This document shows positions 8,832 to 17,628 of a stretch of 64,000 nt of DNA, piece after piece (the first letter of the stretch is position 1; each line of letters starts with the position of its first letter). The stretch is from Rhodanobacter denitrificans. GTDB lineage: Bacteria; Pseudomonadota; Gammaproteobacteria; Xanthomonadales; Rhodanobacteraceae. The notes under the pieces are model-generated. The model made no database searches, was not told the DNA's origin, and saw nothing but the letters and a program-made list of their open reading frames with translations. A program made the translations under genes and the position numbers. The stretch covers positions 620,001 through 684,000 of the forward strand of contig NC_020541.1 in NCBI RefSeq assembly GCF_000230695.2, read 5' to 3'.

Positions 8832-9718
8832 CGTGCGTGTCCTTGCTTGATCAGATCCTTCAGGTACTGCCCGTAACCGGTCTTGGCCAGCGGCGCGGCC
8901 AGCGCCAGCAACTGCTCGGCATTGATCCAGCCGTTGAGATAGGCGATCTCCTCCGGGCAACACACCTTCAGGCCCTGCCGGTTCTCGATCGTCTCGATGT
9001 AGTTGCCCGCTTCCATCAGCGACTCGTGGGTGCCGGTGTCGAGCCAGGCGAAGCCGCGGCCGAGCTGCTCCAGGTGCAGCGAGTCGTCGTCGAGGTAGCA
9101 GCGGTTGAGGTCGGTGATCTCCAGCTCGCCGCGTGGCGAGGGTTTCAGCGAGGCGGCGTAGTCGCACACACGGCCATCGTAGAAGTAGAGGCCCGTGACG
9201 GCGTAATGCGACTTCGGTTGGGCCGGCTTTTCCTCCAGTCCAACCACCTTGCCGGCGGCGTCGAACTCGGCCACGCCGTAGCGCTCCGGGTCCTTGACCC
9301 AGTAGCCGAACACCGTGGCGCCATGCTCGCGCGCGGCGGCGCGCTTGAGGCGCTCGGTGAAGCCGTGGCCGTAGAAGATGTTGTCGCCCAGCACCAGGCA
9401 ACTGGGCTTGCCGTCGACGAAGTCGCGGCCGATGGTGAACGCCTGCGCCAGCCCGTCGGGCGAGGGCTGCGCCGCGTAATGGATGTCGATGCCCCATTGC
9501 GAGCCATCGCCGAGCAGGCGCTGGAACATCGACTGTTCGTGCGGGGTGTTGATCACCAGCACCTCGCGGATGCCGGCCAGCATCAGCGTGGCCAGCGGGT
9601 AGTAGATCATCGGCTTGTCGTACACCGGCAGCAGCTGCTTGCTGATGGCGCGGGTGATCGGGTGCAGCCTGGTGCCGGAACCACCGGCGAGGATGATGCC
9701 TTTCTCCGTATTGTTCAT
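8828..9718 (-). CDS. rmlA: Glucose-1-phosphate thymidylyltransferase
   Basis: RmlA makes dTDP-glucose from glucose-1-phosphate and dTTP. The 296-residue protein begins [20 protein letters not shown] and continues with [17 protein letters not shown] and GLAQAFTIG, all signature RmlA sequence. The ATG at 9718 is chosen because it forms an ATGA overlap with the rmlB stop and leaves the standard N-terminus; upstream in-frame residues are rmlB sequence in another frame. Product inhibition by dTDP-rhamnose is a known family property. Confidence 0.97.
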   Translation of the reverse strand: MNNTEKGIILAGGSGTRLHPITRAISKQLLPVYDKPMIYYPLATLMLAGIREVLVINTPHEQSMFQRLLGDGSQWGIDIHYAAQPSPDGLAQAFTIGRDFVDGKPSCLVLGDNIFYGHGFTERLKRAAAREHGATVFGYWVKDPERYGVAEFDAAGKVVGLEEKPAQPKSHYAVTGLYFYDGRVCDYAASLKPSPRGELEITDLNRCYLDDDSLHLEQLGRGFAWLDTGTHESLMEAGNYIETIENRQGLKVCCPEEIAYLNGWINAEQLLALAAPLAKTGYGQYLKDLIKQGHAR

Positions 9719-10773
9719 GCGCCGAGTCGCTCCATGCGGTAGCTGCCGTCGAGTACGCGCTGCACCCACGGCTGGTGGTCGAGGTACCAGTCCACCGTCG
9801 CCGCGATGCCGCTCTCGAAGGTCTGCGACGGTTTCCAGCCCAGTTCGCGCTGCAACTTGGCCGAGTCGATCGCGTAGCGGCGATCGTGGCCGGGACGGTC
9901 CTTCACGTAGGTGATCAGCGATTCACGCGCGCGACCGTCGGCCAGCGGGCGGCGCGCGTCGAGCAGGGCGCAGATCGTCTTCACCACCGCGATGTTCTCG
10001 CGCTCGGCATTGCCGCCCACGTTGTAGGTCTCGCCTATCCTGCCGGCTTCCAGCACGCAGCGGATCGCCGAGCAGTGGTCGCCCACGAACAACCAGTCGC
10101 GGATGTTTTTCCCATCGCCGTAGACCGGCAGCGCTTCGCCGGCCAGCGCCTTGGCGGTCACCAGCGGGATGAGTTTTTCCGGGAACTGGTACGGGCCATA
10201 GTTGTTCGAGCAGTTGGTGGTGAGCACCGGCAGGCCGTAGGTGTGGTGGAACGCACGCACCAAGTGATCGGAGGCGGCCTTCGACGCCGAGTACGGCGAG
10301 TTCGGCGCGTACGGCGTGGTCTCGGTGAACTTGCCGTCGGCGCCGAGCGAGCCGTAGACCTCGTCGGTGGATACGTGCAGGAAACGGAACGCGTCGCGCG
10401 CCGCGCCTTCGAGCGAGCGCCAATAGTCGCGCGCACATTCGAGCAGCCCCAGTGTGCCGACCACGTTGGTCTGCACGAACTCGGCCGGGCCGTCGATCGA
10501 GCGGTCCACGTGCGATTCGGCGGCGAAGTTCACGATGGCATCGGGCTTGTGTTCGGCCAGCAGCTTCGCCACCAGTGCGCGGTCGCCGATGTCGCCCTGC
10601 ACGAAAACGTGACGCGCATCGCCTTGCAGCGACGCCAGCGTGTCAGGGTTGCCGGCGTAGGTGAGCTTGTCCAGGTTGATCACGCAAAGGCCGTCAGCCA
10701 CCGCCTGCAGCACGAAATTGGCGCCGATGAAGCCGGCCCCCCCGGTGATGAGCAGGGTCTTCATGGAGAACAT
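9715..10773 (-). CDS. rmlB: dTDP-glucose 4,6-dehydratase
   Basis: First gene of the rhamnose operon. It converts dTDP-glucose to dTDP-4-keto-6-deoxyglucose with bound NAD+. Motifs seen: [12 protein letters not shown] (Rossmann), [21 protein letters not shown], and the catalytic [11 protein letters not shown]. Length is 352 residues from the ATG at 10773, or 349 from a second ATG at 10764; AAGG lies 5 bases before the first. The gene diverges from metB across a 186-base gap that contains -10-like sequences for both directions. Confidence 0.97.
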   Translation of the reverse strand: MFSMKTLLITGGAGFIGANFVLQAVADGLCVINLDKLTYAGNPDTLASLQGDARHVFVQGDIGDRALVAKLLAEHKPDAIVNFAAESHVDRSIDGPAEFVQTNVVGTLGLLECARDYWRSLEGAARDAFRFLHVSTDEVYGSLGADGKFTETTPYAPNSPYSASKAASDHLVRAFHHTYGLPVLTTNCSNNYGPYQFPEKLIPLVTAKALAGEALPVYGDGKNIRDWLFVGDHCSAIRCVLEAGRIGETYNVGGNAERENIAVVKTICALLDARRPLADGRARESLITYVKDRPGHDRRYAIDSAKLQRELGWKPSQTFESGIAATVDWYLDHQPWVQRVLDGSYRMERLGA

Positions 10774-10799
10774 GCATCCCTTCAGATATCGAAGCTCTT

Positions 10800-10805
10800 A
10801 TTATG
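10800..10805 (-). promoter_or_regulatory. -10-like element for the rmlBACD-manC operon
   Basis: On the minus strand CATAAT (5 of 6 to TATAAT) lies about 27 bases before the rmlB ATG, a suitable distance. No convincing -35 hexamer sits 16-18 bases upstream, so a regulator or an extended element may be needed. Confidence 0.35.
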
Positions 10806-10892
10806 GCATGGCGGCCGCACAAGCCGACACGTGGCGCGGTGGCGAGCCTTCCGGGCAACGGCCAACGTTAGGGCAAAGTATGGCGGCCCGGG

Positions 10893-10898
10893 TACAAT
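10893..10898 (+). promoter_or_regulatory. -10-like element for metB
   Basis: TACAAT (5 of 6) lies 61 bases before the metB ATG, in a sequence otherwise poor in AT. The hexamer 17 bases upstream (AGGGCA) matches TTGACA at only 3 of 6 positions. No SAM-type riboswitch fold was recognised in the short leader. Confidence 0.35.
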
Positions 10899-10959
10899 GC
10901 CTGATCCTCCACGTGGCGTCCGACATCTGCCGGCGTCACCATGCCTGTGATGCCATGCC

Positions 10960-12126
10960 ATGCCCAAGAAGATGCCTGCCGCCCACCACGGACTCGGAAC
11001 GCGCGCGATCCACGCCGGCCAGCATCCCGATCCGTCCACCGGCGCCATCATGACGCCGATCTACGCCACCTCGACCTACGTGCAGGAGAGCCCTGGCAAG
11101 CACAAGGGCTACGAGTATTCGCGCACGCAAAATCCTACGCGCATGGCCTACGAACGCTGCGTGGCGGACCTGGAAGGCGGCGTGGCCGGTTTCGCGTTCG
11201 CCTCCGGCCTGGCTGCCGCGGCGACCGTGCTGGACCTGCTCGACTCGGGCAGCCACATGATCGCGATGGATGACCTGTACGGCGGCACCTACCGCCTGTT
11301 CGAGAGGGTGCGCCGGCGCTCGGCCGGGCTCGACTTCAGCTTTATCGACCTGAACGACATGGCGGCGCTGAAGGCGGCACTGAAGCCGAACACGCGGATG
11401 ATCTGGGCGGAGACGCCGACCAACCCGATGCTGAAGCTGGTCGACCTGGCCAAGGTCGCCGCGTTCGCGAAGAAGCACGGCCTGATCCTGGTGGTCGACA
11501 ACACCTTCTGCTCGCCGATGGTGCAGCGACCGCTGGAATACGGCGCGGACCTGGTGCTGCATTCGGCCACCAAGTACATCAACGGCCATTCCGACATGGT
11601 CGGCGGCATCGTGGTCGCCAACGATCAGGAACTGGCCGGACAGATGGCTTTCCTGCAGAACTCGGTCGGCGCGGTGGCCGGCCCGTTCGATGCCTTCCTC
11701 GCCATGCGCGGCCTGAAGACCCTGCACCTGCGCATGCGCCAGCACTGCGCCAGCGCGCTGGAGCTGGCCACGTGGCTGCAGAAGCACCCGGCGGTCGAGC
11801 GGGTGATCTACCCCGGCCTGAAGAGCCACCCGCAGCACGCACTGGCCAAGCGTCAGATGCACGGCTTCGGAGGCATTGTCACCATCGAGGTGAAGGGCGG
11901 CCTGAAGAAGGCCAAGCGCATGCTGGAACGCTGCGAGCTATTCGCGTTGGCCGAATCGCTCGGCGGTGTCGAGAGCCTGATCGAGCATCCGGCGATCATG
12001 ACCCACGCCTCGGTGCCCGCGGCCAACCGCAAGCGGCTGGGGATCAGCGATGGGCTGGTGCGGCTGTCAGTGGGGGTAGAAGATGTCAGCGATTTGCGCA
12101 ATGAGTTGGGACATGTACTTGGCTGA
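10960..12126 (+). CDS. metB: Cystathionine gamma-synthase/lyase family PLP enzyme
   Basis: A 388-residue Cys/Met-metabolism PLP enzyme. The Schiff-base lysine is in the motif SATKYINGHSD, preceded by VVDNTFCSP. SRTQNPTRMAYE and the C-terminal LAESLGGVESLIEHPAIMTHASVP are family hallmarks. Sequence alone does not separate cystathionine gamma-synthase (MetB) from gamma-lyase; the symbol follows usage in xanthomonads, where this gene marks one border of the LPS O-antigen locus. The next genes belong to that locus. A MetJ-type repressor gene lies 25 kb away, but only degenerate MET-box-like sequence precedes this gene. Confidence 0.9.
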   Translation: MPKKMPAAHHGLGTRAIHAGQHPDPSTGAIMTPIYATSTYVQESPGKHKGYEYSRTQNPTRMAYERCVADLEGGVAGFAFASGLAAAATVLDLLDSGSHMIAMDDLYGGTYRLFERVRRRSAGLDFSFIDLNDMAALKAALKPNTRMIWAETPTNPMLKLVDLAKVAAFAKKHGLILVVDNTFCSPMVQRPLEYGADLVLHSATKYINGHSDMVGGIVVANDQELAGQMAFLQNSVGAVAGPFDAFLAMRGLKTLHLRMRQHCASALELATWLQKHPAVERVIYPGLKSHPQHALAKRQMHGFGGIVTIEVKGGLKKAKRMLERCELFALAESLGGVESLIEHPAIMTHASVPAANRKRLGISDGLVRLSVGVEDVSDLRNELGHVLG

Positions 12127-12142
12127 CTTGGAGAATGGCTGT

Positions 12143-12171
12143 TTGACAGAAACTCAATAAGTAAAAAGAAT
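12143..12171 (+). promoter_or_regulatory. Promoter at the head of the O-antigen block
   Basis: A perfect -35 TTGACA (12143-12148) is separated by 17 bases from AAGAAT (12166-12171, 4 of 6). The predicted transcription start falls almost on the ATG at 12177, so the first message could be nearly leaderless, or translation may begin at the ATG at 12216. Confidence 0.5.
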
Positions 12172-12176
12172 CTCGT

Positions 12177-12980
12177 ATGCCATATAAATGGTCACCTCTG
12201 ACAATTCCTCCTGGAATGCATTCCATTGATCTTGAGCTGGTCGCGACTGATGCGGGGGAGATGTGGTTTCCGATGTGCGATGAGGTGATGCGTGATTTTA
12301 TACGCAACTCGGGAACTTGGGAGCCTTCCGTTGGGCGGGCACTGCTCGAGGCGATGCCGTCGCGTGCGGGGGCGGTGTTCGTCGATGTTGGTGCCAATGT
12401 GGGTTACTTTTCCCTGCTTGTGGCCAATGCTTTCCCGCTGGCGATTGTGCAAGCGTTCGAGCCGCATCCACTCACGTTCCAGGTTCTGCGAATGAATACC
12501 TGGCTGCTTGGTGATCGCGTATGTGCTTGGCCGGTGGCTTTATCAGATGCCAATGGTACGGTTGCGTTGAGCACGACACTTCACAACCTTGGTGACACAA
12601 AAGGGGTGCCGGGCAGTAGTGGTATGCGTGCCTCGACTGTTGCCCCTTCCATGCGGCTCGATGATCTCATCGGCGATATGAGCGTGGACTTGGTGAAAAT
12701 TGACGTGCAGGGTGCTGAGCTTGCCGTTTTGTCAGGCATGCGAGGCGTAATTGACCGATCCCCTGGGGTGCGTATAGTGATGGAGTTTTCGCCGGGGCTT
12801 TTGCAGAAGAATGGTGTAGACGCGATGGCGGTGTTGTCGGAGCTTCGCTCGGGAGGTTTTAATCTCAGTTTGGTGTGCCCGGATGCGTTGTTTGCGGCGA
12901 GTGATGCCGAAATTCTGAGGTACTGCCAATCGGCGGGTGTGATGGGTCAGGCGAATTTACTTCTTAGTCGTACTATTTGA
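12177..12980 (+). CDS. FkbM-family SAM-dependent methyltransferase
   Basis: This 267-residue protein has the FkbM pattern: FVDVGANVGYFSLL near residue 65 (SAM-binding loop), VQAFEPHPLTFQVLRMN, and VDLVKIDVQGAELAVLSGM. FkbM enzymes O-methylate hydroxyl groups, and in polysaccharide loci they usually modify sugars. It is the first gene after metB. The start at 12177 lacks a clear ribosome site; ATG 12216 is an alternative. Codon use and base composition are less G+C-rich than metB, consistent with import. The acceptor is unknown; a capping role on the O-chain is possible but unproven. Confidence 0.85.
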   Translation: MPYKWSPLTIPPGMHSIDLELVATDAGEMWFPMCDEVMRDFIRNSGTWEPSVGRALLEAMPSRAGAVFVDVGANVGYFSLLVANAFPLAIVQAFEPHPLTFQVLRMNTWLLGDRVCAWPVALSDANGTVALSTTLHNLGDTKGVPGSSGMRASTVAPSMRLDDLIGDMSVDLVKIDVQGAELAVLSGMRGVIDRSPGVRIVMEFSPGLLQKNGVDAMAVLSELRSGGFNLSLVCPDALFAASDAEILRYCQSAGVMGQANLLLSRTI

Positions 12981-13010
12981 AGTAGAAGCTAAGATTACTT
13001 GGAGAGCTGA

Positions 13011-14087
13011 ATGGACAAGGCTATTGTGGTTACCGGCGGAGCTGGCTTTATTGGTAGCGCGTTGGCGCATCGGCTCGGAGTGGGTGGATTGCCAATCATT
13101 GCCGTTGATAATCTTCACCCGCAGATACACCCGGATCGGAAAAGGCCTGATTCGTTGCCTGAATTCGCTGTCCTTGTGAAAGGCGACGTGACTGAGGCGA
13201 AAACATGGAATGAGGTGTTGGCACATTGGCGGCCGGAAATTCTTGTTCATCTTGCTGCCGAAACCGGCACTGGGCAGTCCCTGACCGAGGCTAGTCGCCA
13301 TGCGAACGTTAATGTGGTCGGCACTACCGCCATGCTTGATGCGTTAACGCGTCATGGCGTCAAGCCGAGGCACGTCGTGCTGGCTTCCAGCCGTGCCGTT
13401 TATGGCGAGGGGGCGTGGTGTAGTGAAAGCGGAGCGGTGTTCTACCCGCCTCCACGTTCGCACGCGGTGCTGGCTTCGGGTCAGTGGGATCCGTTGCCGC
13501 CGGATGGCAACGGCAAGGTCACTCCTAAGATGCATTCCGGTCGCGATGTGTTTCCGGCGCCAACGAGCGTATATGGCGCAACCAAGCTTGCCCAAGAGCA
13601 CATTTTGGGGGCTTGGTGTGGCGCTATGCAGGTTCCTCTGTCGATTTTTCGTCTTCAAAATGTCTATGGACCTGGACAGTCTCCGTATAACGCATACACT
13701 GGAATCATTACGTTATTTATTCGTCAGGCCCGTAAAGGACTTCAACTGGAGATTTACGAAGATGGCGAGATTGGTCGTGATTTCGTATTTATTGACGACG
13801 TCGTAGAAGCTATTGCGGCGGGTATTGCGAAGCCGCCGATGGATCGACGTCTACTGGATGTCGGTCACGGTGTGTCTACGACGATACGCGAGGCCGCCAC
13901 TGTCATCGCCAGCCATCATGCTGCCCCCTTGCCCAAAGTGACCGGGAAGTTCCGCGATGGCGATGTACGCTGGGCCGTAGCGGATCCGGAGCCACTTGCC
14001 GACCAGCTTGGAGTGCGGGCCAAGGTTCCCTTTGAAGAAGGGGTGCGTCGCGTGGCAGAATGGTTGGTCGAGAAAGGGCACGCATAA
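13011..14087 (+). CDS. NAD-dependent sugar-nucleotide epimerase/dehydratase (extended SDR)
   Basis: A 358-residue extended SDR with the NAD motif TGGAGFIGS (residues 8-16), SSRAVYGEG, and catalytic YGATK at about residues 188-192. The stretch from about residue 135 to 180, rich in Pro and Trp (YPPPRSHAVLASGQWDP), resembles a subgroup I associate with dTDP-L-rhamnose 4-epimerases that make dTDP-6-deoxy-L-talose. That would use the rml product made next door, but the assignment is from memory of the family and needs comparison. GGAGAG lies 5 bases before the ATG. The stop overlaps the next start as TAATG. Confidence 0.8.
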   Translation: MDKAIVVTGGAGFIGSALAHRLGVGGLPIIAVDNLHPQIHPDRKRPDSLPEFAVLVKGDVTEAKTWNEVLAHWRPEILVHLAAETGTGQSLTEASRHANVNVVGTTAMLDALTRHGVKPRHVVLASSRAVYGEGAWCSESGAVFYPPPRSHAVLASGQWDPLPPDGNGKVTPKMHSGRDVFPAPTSVYGATKLAQEHILGAWCGAMQVPLSIFRLQNVYGPGQSPYNAYTGIITLFIRQARKGLQLEIYEDGEIGRDFVFIDDVVEAIAAGIAKPPMDRRLLDVGHGVSTTIREAATVIASHHAAPLPKVTGKFRDGDVRWAVADPEPLADQLGVRAKVPFEEGVRRVAEWLVEKGHA

Positions 14088-16042
14088 TGGTTGTTGAACT
14101 ACCTCATGGACGATCTGGTACCGGCATCTTGGCGATCATCGACGGGTTGCCGCGAGATTGGATCGATAGTCTTCGTACTCTTGATGCCGAGGCCAGACGA
14201 GCTGGAATCCCCTTCTGGGTTGCCGCGCTCGATGGACCAACGACGAGCGGACTGCTGAGTGGATCGGGAGCAACCCTCGCCAAGCAATGGAGCCTTTCGA
14301 AGGCCGTGGAGGAAATGTTCGAGGCTTTGCCGAACATGGGATCCATCCTTCTTGTGACCTCGCCAGTATCCTTGCCCGAAGATGCGTTGGATCGTGCTGT
14401 TGGTTGGCTTGAAGGCGACTCGCGCATCGCGACGGTTTCGTTCCTGTCAAATGCTGCAGGACCATTCAGCTTCCCGTATCGGAACACGGCAACAGGGCAT
14501 TGCTTGCCTGGGCATGACGAGAACAGCCTGACTAAGGTTTTGCGAAGAACGGCGCCTGACACGGAAAGTGTCCCTGTGCCGATGCCGGCAGGCCCCGCAA
14601 TTCTGGTCAGTCGCACCATGCTTGCGTCGGTCGGTGGGTTCGACCCCGCGCTTGATCCGGGTGCGCGCGAATCGATTGCAGAGATGGCATTGCGATCCGC
14701 CAAGCGTGGATTCCAGCATCGACTGGATGCTGGCACTTACGTGTTTGCGCAATGGTTCAGCGGCTTTCCAGCCGTTGATGCAACAGAGGACGATAGTTGT
14801 CGACACCGATTGCATGTGATCGACTCGTCGTTTCCCGCGTTGTACGACTATCAGAAGCGGGTCGACACGACTCCGGCGGCCATCGCCATGAATGTCGCAC
14901 GCAGCAAGGCGTCTGGATTGCGCATTCTTATCGATGGCTCCTGCCTTGGGCCGATGGAGATGGGCACCCAAGTGCAGACCGTCGAGTTGCTGCGCGCGCT
15001 TGTGCGTCGCGACGACGTCCGTTCGATTGATGTTGCTGTGCCGAACGGTAAGATGCCGGATTATGCGGCTGATCTCGCCGCCGATATGAAGGTTCGCCTG
15101 CTGAATTCGGAGAGCCTGAATTTTGATGATGCAACGATGGTCGATATTCTGCATCGCCCGTTCCAGCCTGATCGCCCCATTCCCTGGGCACGTTGGCGTT
15201 CGCTTGCCAAGCGAGTAGTAGTTACGCTGCAGGATCTGATTGCGTATCGTATCGGCACCTATCATCCAACGGGCCAAGACTGGTTGAATTACCGGCACAA
15301 CATAGCCGAAGCATGCGCGCATGCTGACCATGTGGTGGTGATCTCGGAGGATACGCGTCAATCGATCATCGAGGAGCGCATGGATATCTCGCGGGAGCAG
15401 GTGACTACGGTCAAAAACGGTTGCAATCATCTGGACGAGACAGCCGATGAAGAGTCGCCGTTGCTGCTGATCGAAAAGGGAATGATCGCCTGCAAGTTTA
15501 TTTTGGTGCTGGGGGCGACCTACGCGCACAAGAATCGTGACCTGGCAATTCGGGTTTGGCAGCGGTTGCGCGAGCGAGGGCACCCTCTCGCCTTAGTCAT
15601 GGCGGGCGCCAATGTTCCAAAGGGCTCATCACGGGCCGAGGAGGCTGTGGCGCGGCGCGCTGGCGACGACATGTTGATGTGTCTTCCTGATGTCAGTAGC
15701 GGGGTTCGAACTTGGCTGCTCAGGCATGCTTCGGTCGTGTTGTATCCCACATCGGCGGAAGGATTTGGGCTTATCCCATTCGAGGCGGCAGCCATGGGGA
15801 CCCCCACTGCTCACGTCAATTTCGGACCCTTGCGCGAGCTCATAGATGATCCCGCGGCGCCCCGCAATTGGGTGGTCGATAACCTTGCCGACTATACGGA
15901 AGCGTTACTTATCGACCCCGGTGCGGCAAGGGAGAACATTGACCGCATTTTGCGTGGCGGTGCGCCGCTGACTTGGGACGAGACAGCAAGCGGTCTCGTT
16001 GATACCTACCGGCGCGCCTTGGCGTGCCCGCCCCGTAACTAG
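14087..16042 (+). CDS. Two-domain glycosyltransferase: degenerate GT2-like N-terminus, GT4-type C-terminus
   Basis: A 651-residue protein. Residues up to about 235 look like a GT-A family 2 domain (PAGPAILVSRTMLASVGGFDPAL is typical), but the usual DxD at the end of the nucleotide-binding half is replaced by VTSPVSLPED, so this half may be inactive. From about residue 285 a GT-B, family 4 domain follows, with LVLGATYAHKNRDL and the E-x7-E signature EGFGLIPFE near residue 558. It probably adds a sugar to the O-chain in the cytoplasm. The ATG at 14087 overlaps the epimerase stop (TAATG), which decides the start. Donor and acceptor are unknown. Confidence 0.82.
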   Translation: MVVELPHGRSGTGILAIIDGLPRDWIDSLRTLDAEARRAGIPFWVAALDGPTTSGLLSGSGATLAKQWSLSKAVEEMFEALPNMGSILLVTSPVSLPEDALDRAVGWLEGDSRIATVSFLSNAAGPFSFPYRNTATGHCLPGHDENSLTKVLRRTAPDTESVPVPMPAGPAILVSRTMLASVGGFDPALDPGARESIAEMALRSAKRGFQHRLDAGTYVFAQWFSGFPAVDATEDDSCRHRLHVIDSSFPALYDYQKRVDTTPAAIAMNVARSKASGLRILIDGSCLGPMEMGTQVQTVELLRALVRRDDVRSIDVAVPNGKMPDYAADLAADMKVRLLNSESLNFDDATMVDILHRPFQPDRPIPWARWRSLAKRVVVTLQDLIAYRIGTYHPTGQDWLNYRHNIAEACAHADHVVVISEDTRQSIIEERMDISREQVTTVKNGCNHLDETADEESPLLLIEKGMIACKFILVLGATYAHKNRDLAIRVWQRLRERGHPLALVMAGANVPKGSSRAEEAVARRAGDDMLMCLPDVSSGVRTWLLRHASVVLYPTSAEGFGLIPFEAAAMGTPTAHVNFGPLRELIDDPAAPRNWVVDNLADYTEALLIDPGAARENIDRILRGGAPLTWDETASGLVDTYRRALACPPRN

Positions 16043-16056
16043 GGATTCGCCCGATT

Positions 16057-16392
16057 ATGAATGAACAGGGTACTGTCATGAACACAACCAATCTGGACGA
16101 TATTTCGCTCGAACAGGCGCTGATCGACTTCGAGGTCGCAAACACGAGGGTCATTGATTTGACCGCACGCCTCACGGCGCTCAGCAAGGAGTTGCTTCAG
16201 GCGAAGACCGAGCTTGCCACGATAAAGCTGCGAGGGTCGGTTCCTGTCGACAGCGCTGCCTATCGGGCAATCAACGTCGGCGACATGGGCGAGCTTGCGC
16301 ATTTGCGTGAGGTGGTACGCCAGCTGCGAGCGTCCCGCGTCGTGCGTGTTGCGCTGCTCTTCAGCAGCAAACTGCGTAAGGTGCTTGGATGA
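16057..16392 (+). CDS. Small coiled-coil protein of the O-antigen locus, unknown function
   Basis: I do not recognise a family. The 111-residue protein has a long helical heptad-like region (residues about 15-55, LIDFEVANTRVIDLTARLTALSKELLQAKTEL in pieces), then a basic, hydrophobic C-terminus (RASRVVRVALLFSSKLRKVLG) that could be amphipathic and membrane-associated. It lies between two glycosyltransferases, and its TGA overlaps the next ATG, so it is expressed with them. A second ATG at 16078 is an alternative start. A scaffold or chain-length role for the glycosyltransferases is only a guess. Confidence 0.65.
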   Translation: MNEQGTVMNTTNLDDISLEQALIDFEVANTRVIDLTARLTALSKELLQAKTELATIKLRGSVPVDSAAYRAINVGDMGELAHLREVVRQLRASRVVRVALLFSSKLRKVLG

Positions 16393-17546
16393 TGTCAAAA
16401 CCACGCATCCTGCATTGCATCACCGTCTACAATGGCCGGGCCTTCGTTCCTGCGGCAATTAAAAGCGCACTGCGATTCGATCAAGCCGACGCAGATGTAG
16501 ATGTGCTCGTACTCGACGATGCGAGCCCGGAACCTGGTTGGAGCGAGGAGCTTTCGGCGTTTTGTCATAGACACGATGTCCTTTACTACCGGACCCCCCG
16601 TAATCTCGGCATCCCGCGCAACGTCAGTTTGGGCATGCTGACGGCGTTGAAGCGTGGTTACGACTACGTCGTCATCAGCAATTCCGACGTGCTTTATCCG
16701 CGTACGCTAATGTCATCGATGCTGTCGGTCGCGTGCCAAAAGGGCGTGGGATCGGTTACAGCTTGGTCGAACAACGTGTCGATCTATTCGTTGCCGAATC
16801 AGGATCCGAACAAGCATCTTAAGGATCAGGCGGTCGTGGACTGGCTGCACACGACGCTGAATGGCCATTTCGGCGACGCGGCAATGGATATTCCTGCCGG
16901 TATATCGTTCTGCATCATGATACCGATGGACGTCGTGAAGGACGTCGGCATCATGGATCCCTGCTTCGGCCGCGGATATTGTGAAGAGACGGACTGGAGT
17001 TTGCGAAGCTTGGCTGCCGGCTACCGCATCTGCCTGGCACCTGGCTCGTTCGTTTTTCACCATGGGCGTGGCTCCAACCTCGATGCGGGGCTGGTATCTG
17101 CCGGTGCGACCACAGTGCCAGCCAACGAGGCCATTATCGACCTGCGTTATCCGCAGTTTCGTCAGCAGGTCGAGGCGTTCATCTATTCAGGTATCCTGAC
17201 GCGAGCGCACGAAGATGCATTGTCACGTATCGTCTTGGGTGCCGCACAGCAGTTCGGATACTCTCTCGAGGTGGGTTGGGTTGCCAAGGAAGATGGGAGC
17301 GAAAACGACGTCAGGGTATGCCTGTCGCCGGATGGCTTCAGCAGTAGCGCCCAGGTGTCTTTCCGTGGGTTCAGGCTGGATATTCCCTTCGATCCGGCGG
17401 ACGCTGGCGGCAGTGTCAGAGCCTATTTCGATCGCGATCCGACAACGATTAATGTGTTTGACCGCGGGGCGCGATCGCAGCAGATCGATGAGGCTTTCCC
17501 GGGCAAGGCGAATTGGTCGAGGCGTAACTATCCGTCGCTGATATAA
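16389..17546 (+). CDS. Glycosyltransferase family 2
   Basis: A 385-residue GT-A enzyme. It begins with the strand PRILHCITVYNGRAFVPAAIKSAL and carries VLVLDDASPEPG and the metal-binding SNSDV near residue 99. The acceptor-side motif is RGYCEETDWSLR, followed by FVFHHGRGSN. About 120 residues after position 260 form an extra domain I cannot assign. The start overlaps the preceding stop; ATG 16389 and ATG 16392 are adjacent. It likely transfers a sugar (perhaps rhamnose, given the rml operon) to the growing O-chain. Confidence 0.85.
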   Translation: MMSKPRILHCITVYNGRAFVPAAIKSALRFDQADADVDVLVLDDASPEPGWSEELSAFCHRHDVLYYRTPRNLGIPRNVSLGMLTALKRGYDYVVISNSDVLYPRTLMSSMLSVACQKGVGSVTAWSNNVSIYSLPNQDPNKHLKDQAVVDWLHTTLNGHFGDAAMDIPAGISFCIMIPMDVVKDVGIMDPCFGRGYCEETDWSLRSLAAGYRICLAPGSFVFHHGRGSNLDAGLVSAGATTVPANEAIIDLRYPQFRQQVEAFIYSGILTRAHEDALSRIVLGAAQQFGYSLEVGWVAKEDGSENDVRVCLSPDGFSSSAQVSFRGFRLDIPFDPADAGGSVRAYFDRDPTTINVFDRGARSQQIDEAFPGKANWSRRNYPSLI

Positions 17547-17628
17547 CGGATAAGCATTGCGGTACGGAACTATGGTTTCAACGTCGGTGCCGTGCTATCG
17601 GTGTCTAGCGGTTTGGTAATTTGATGGA

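Noticed and set aside
10914..10928. MET-box-like sequence before metB (TGGCGTCC and CGACATCT)
   Set aside because: The two 8-mers match AGACGTCT at 5 and 6 positions but overlap by one base instead of abutting, so they do not form the tandem array MetJ needs.
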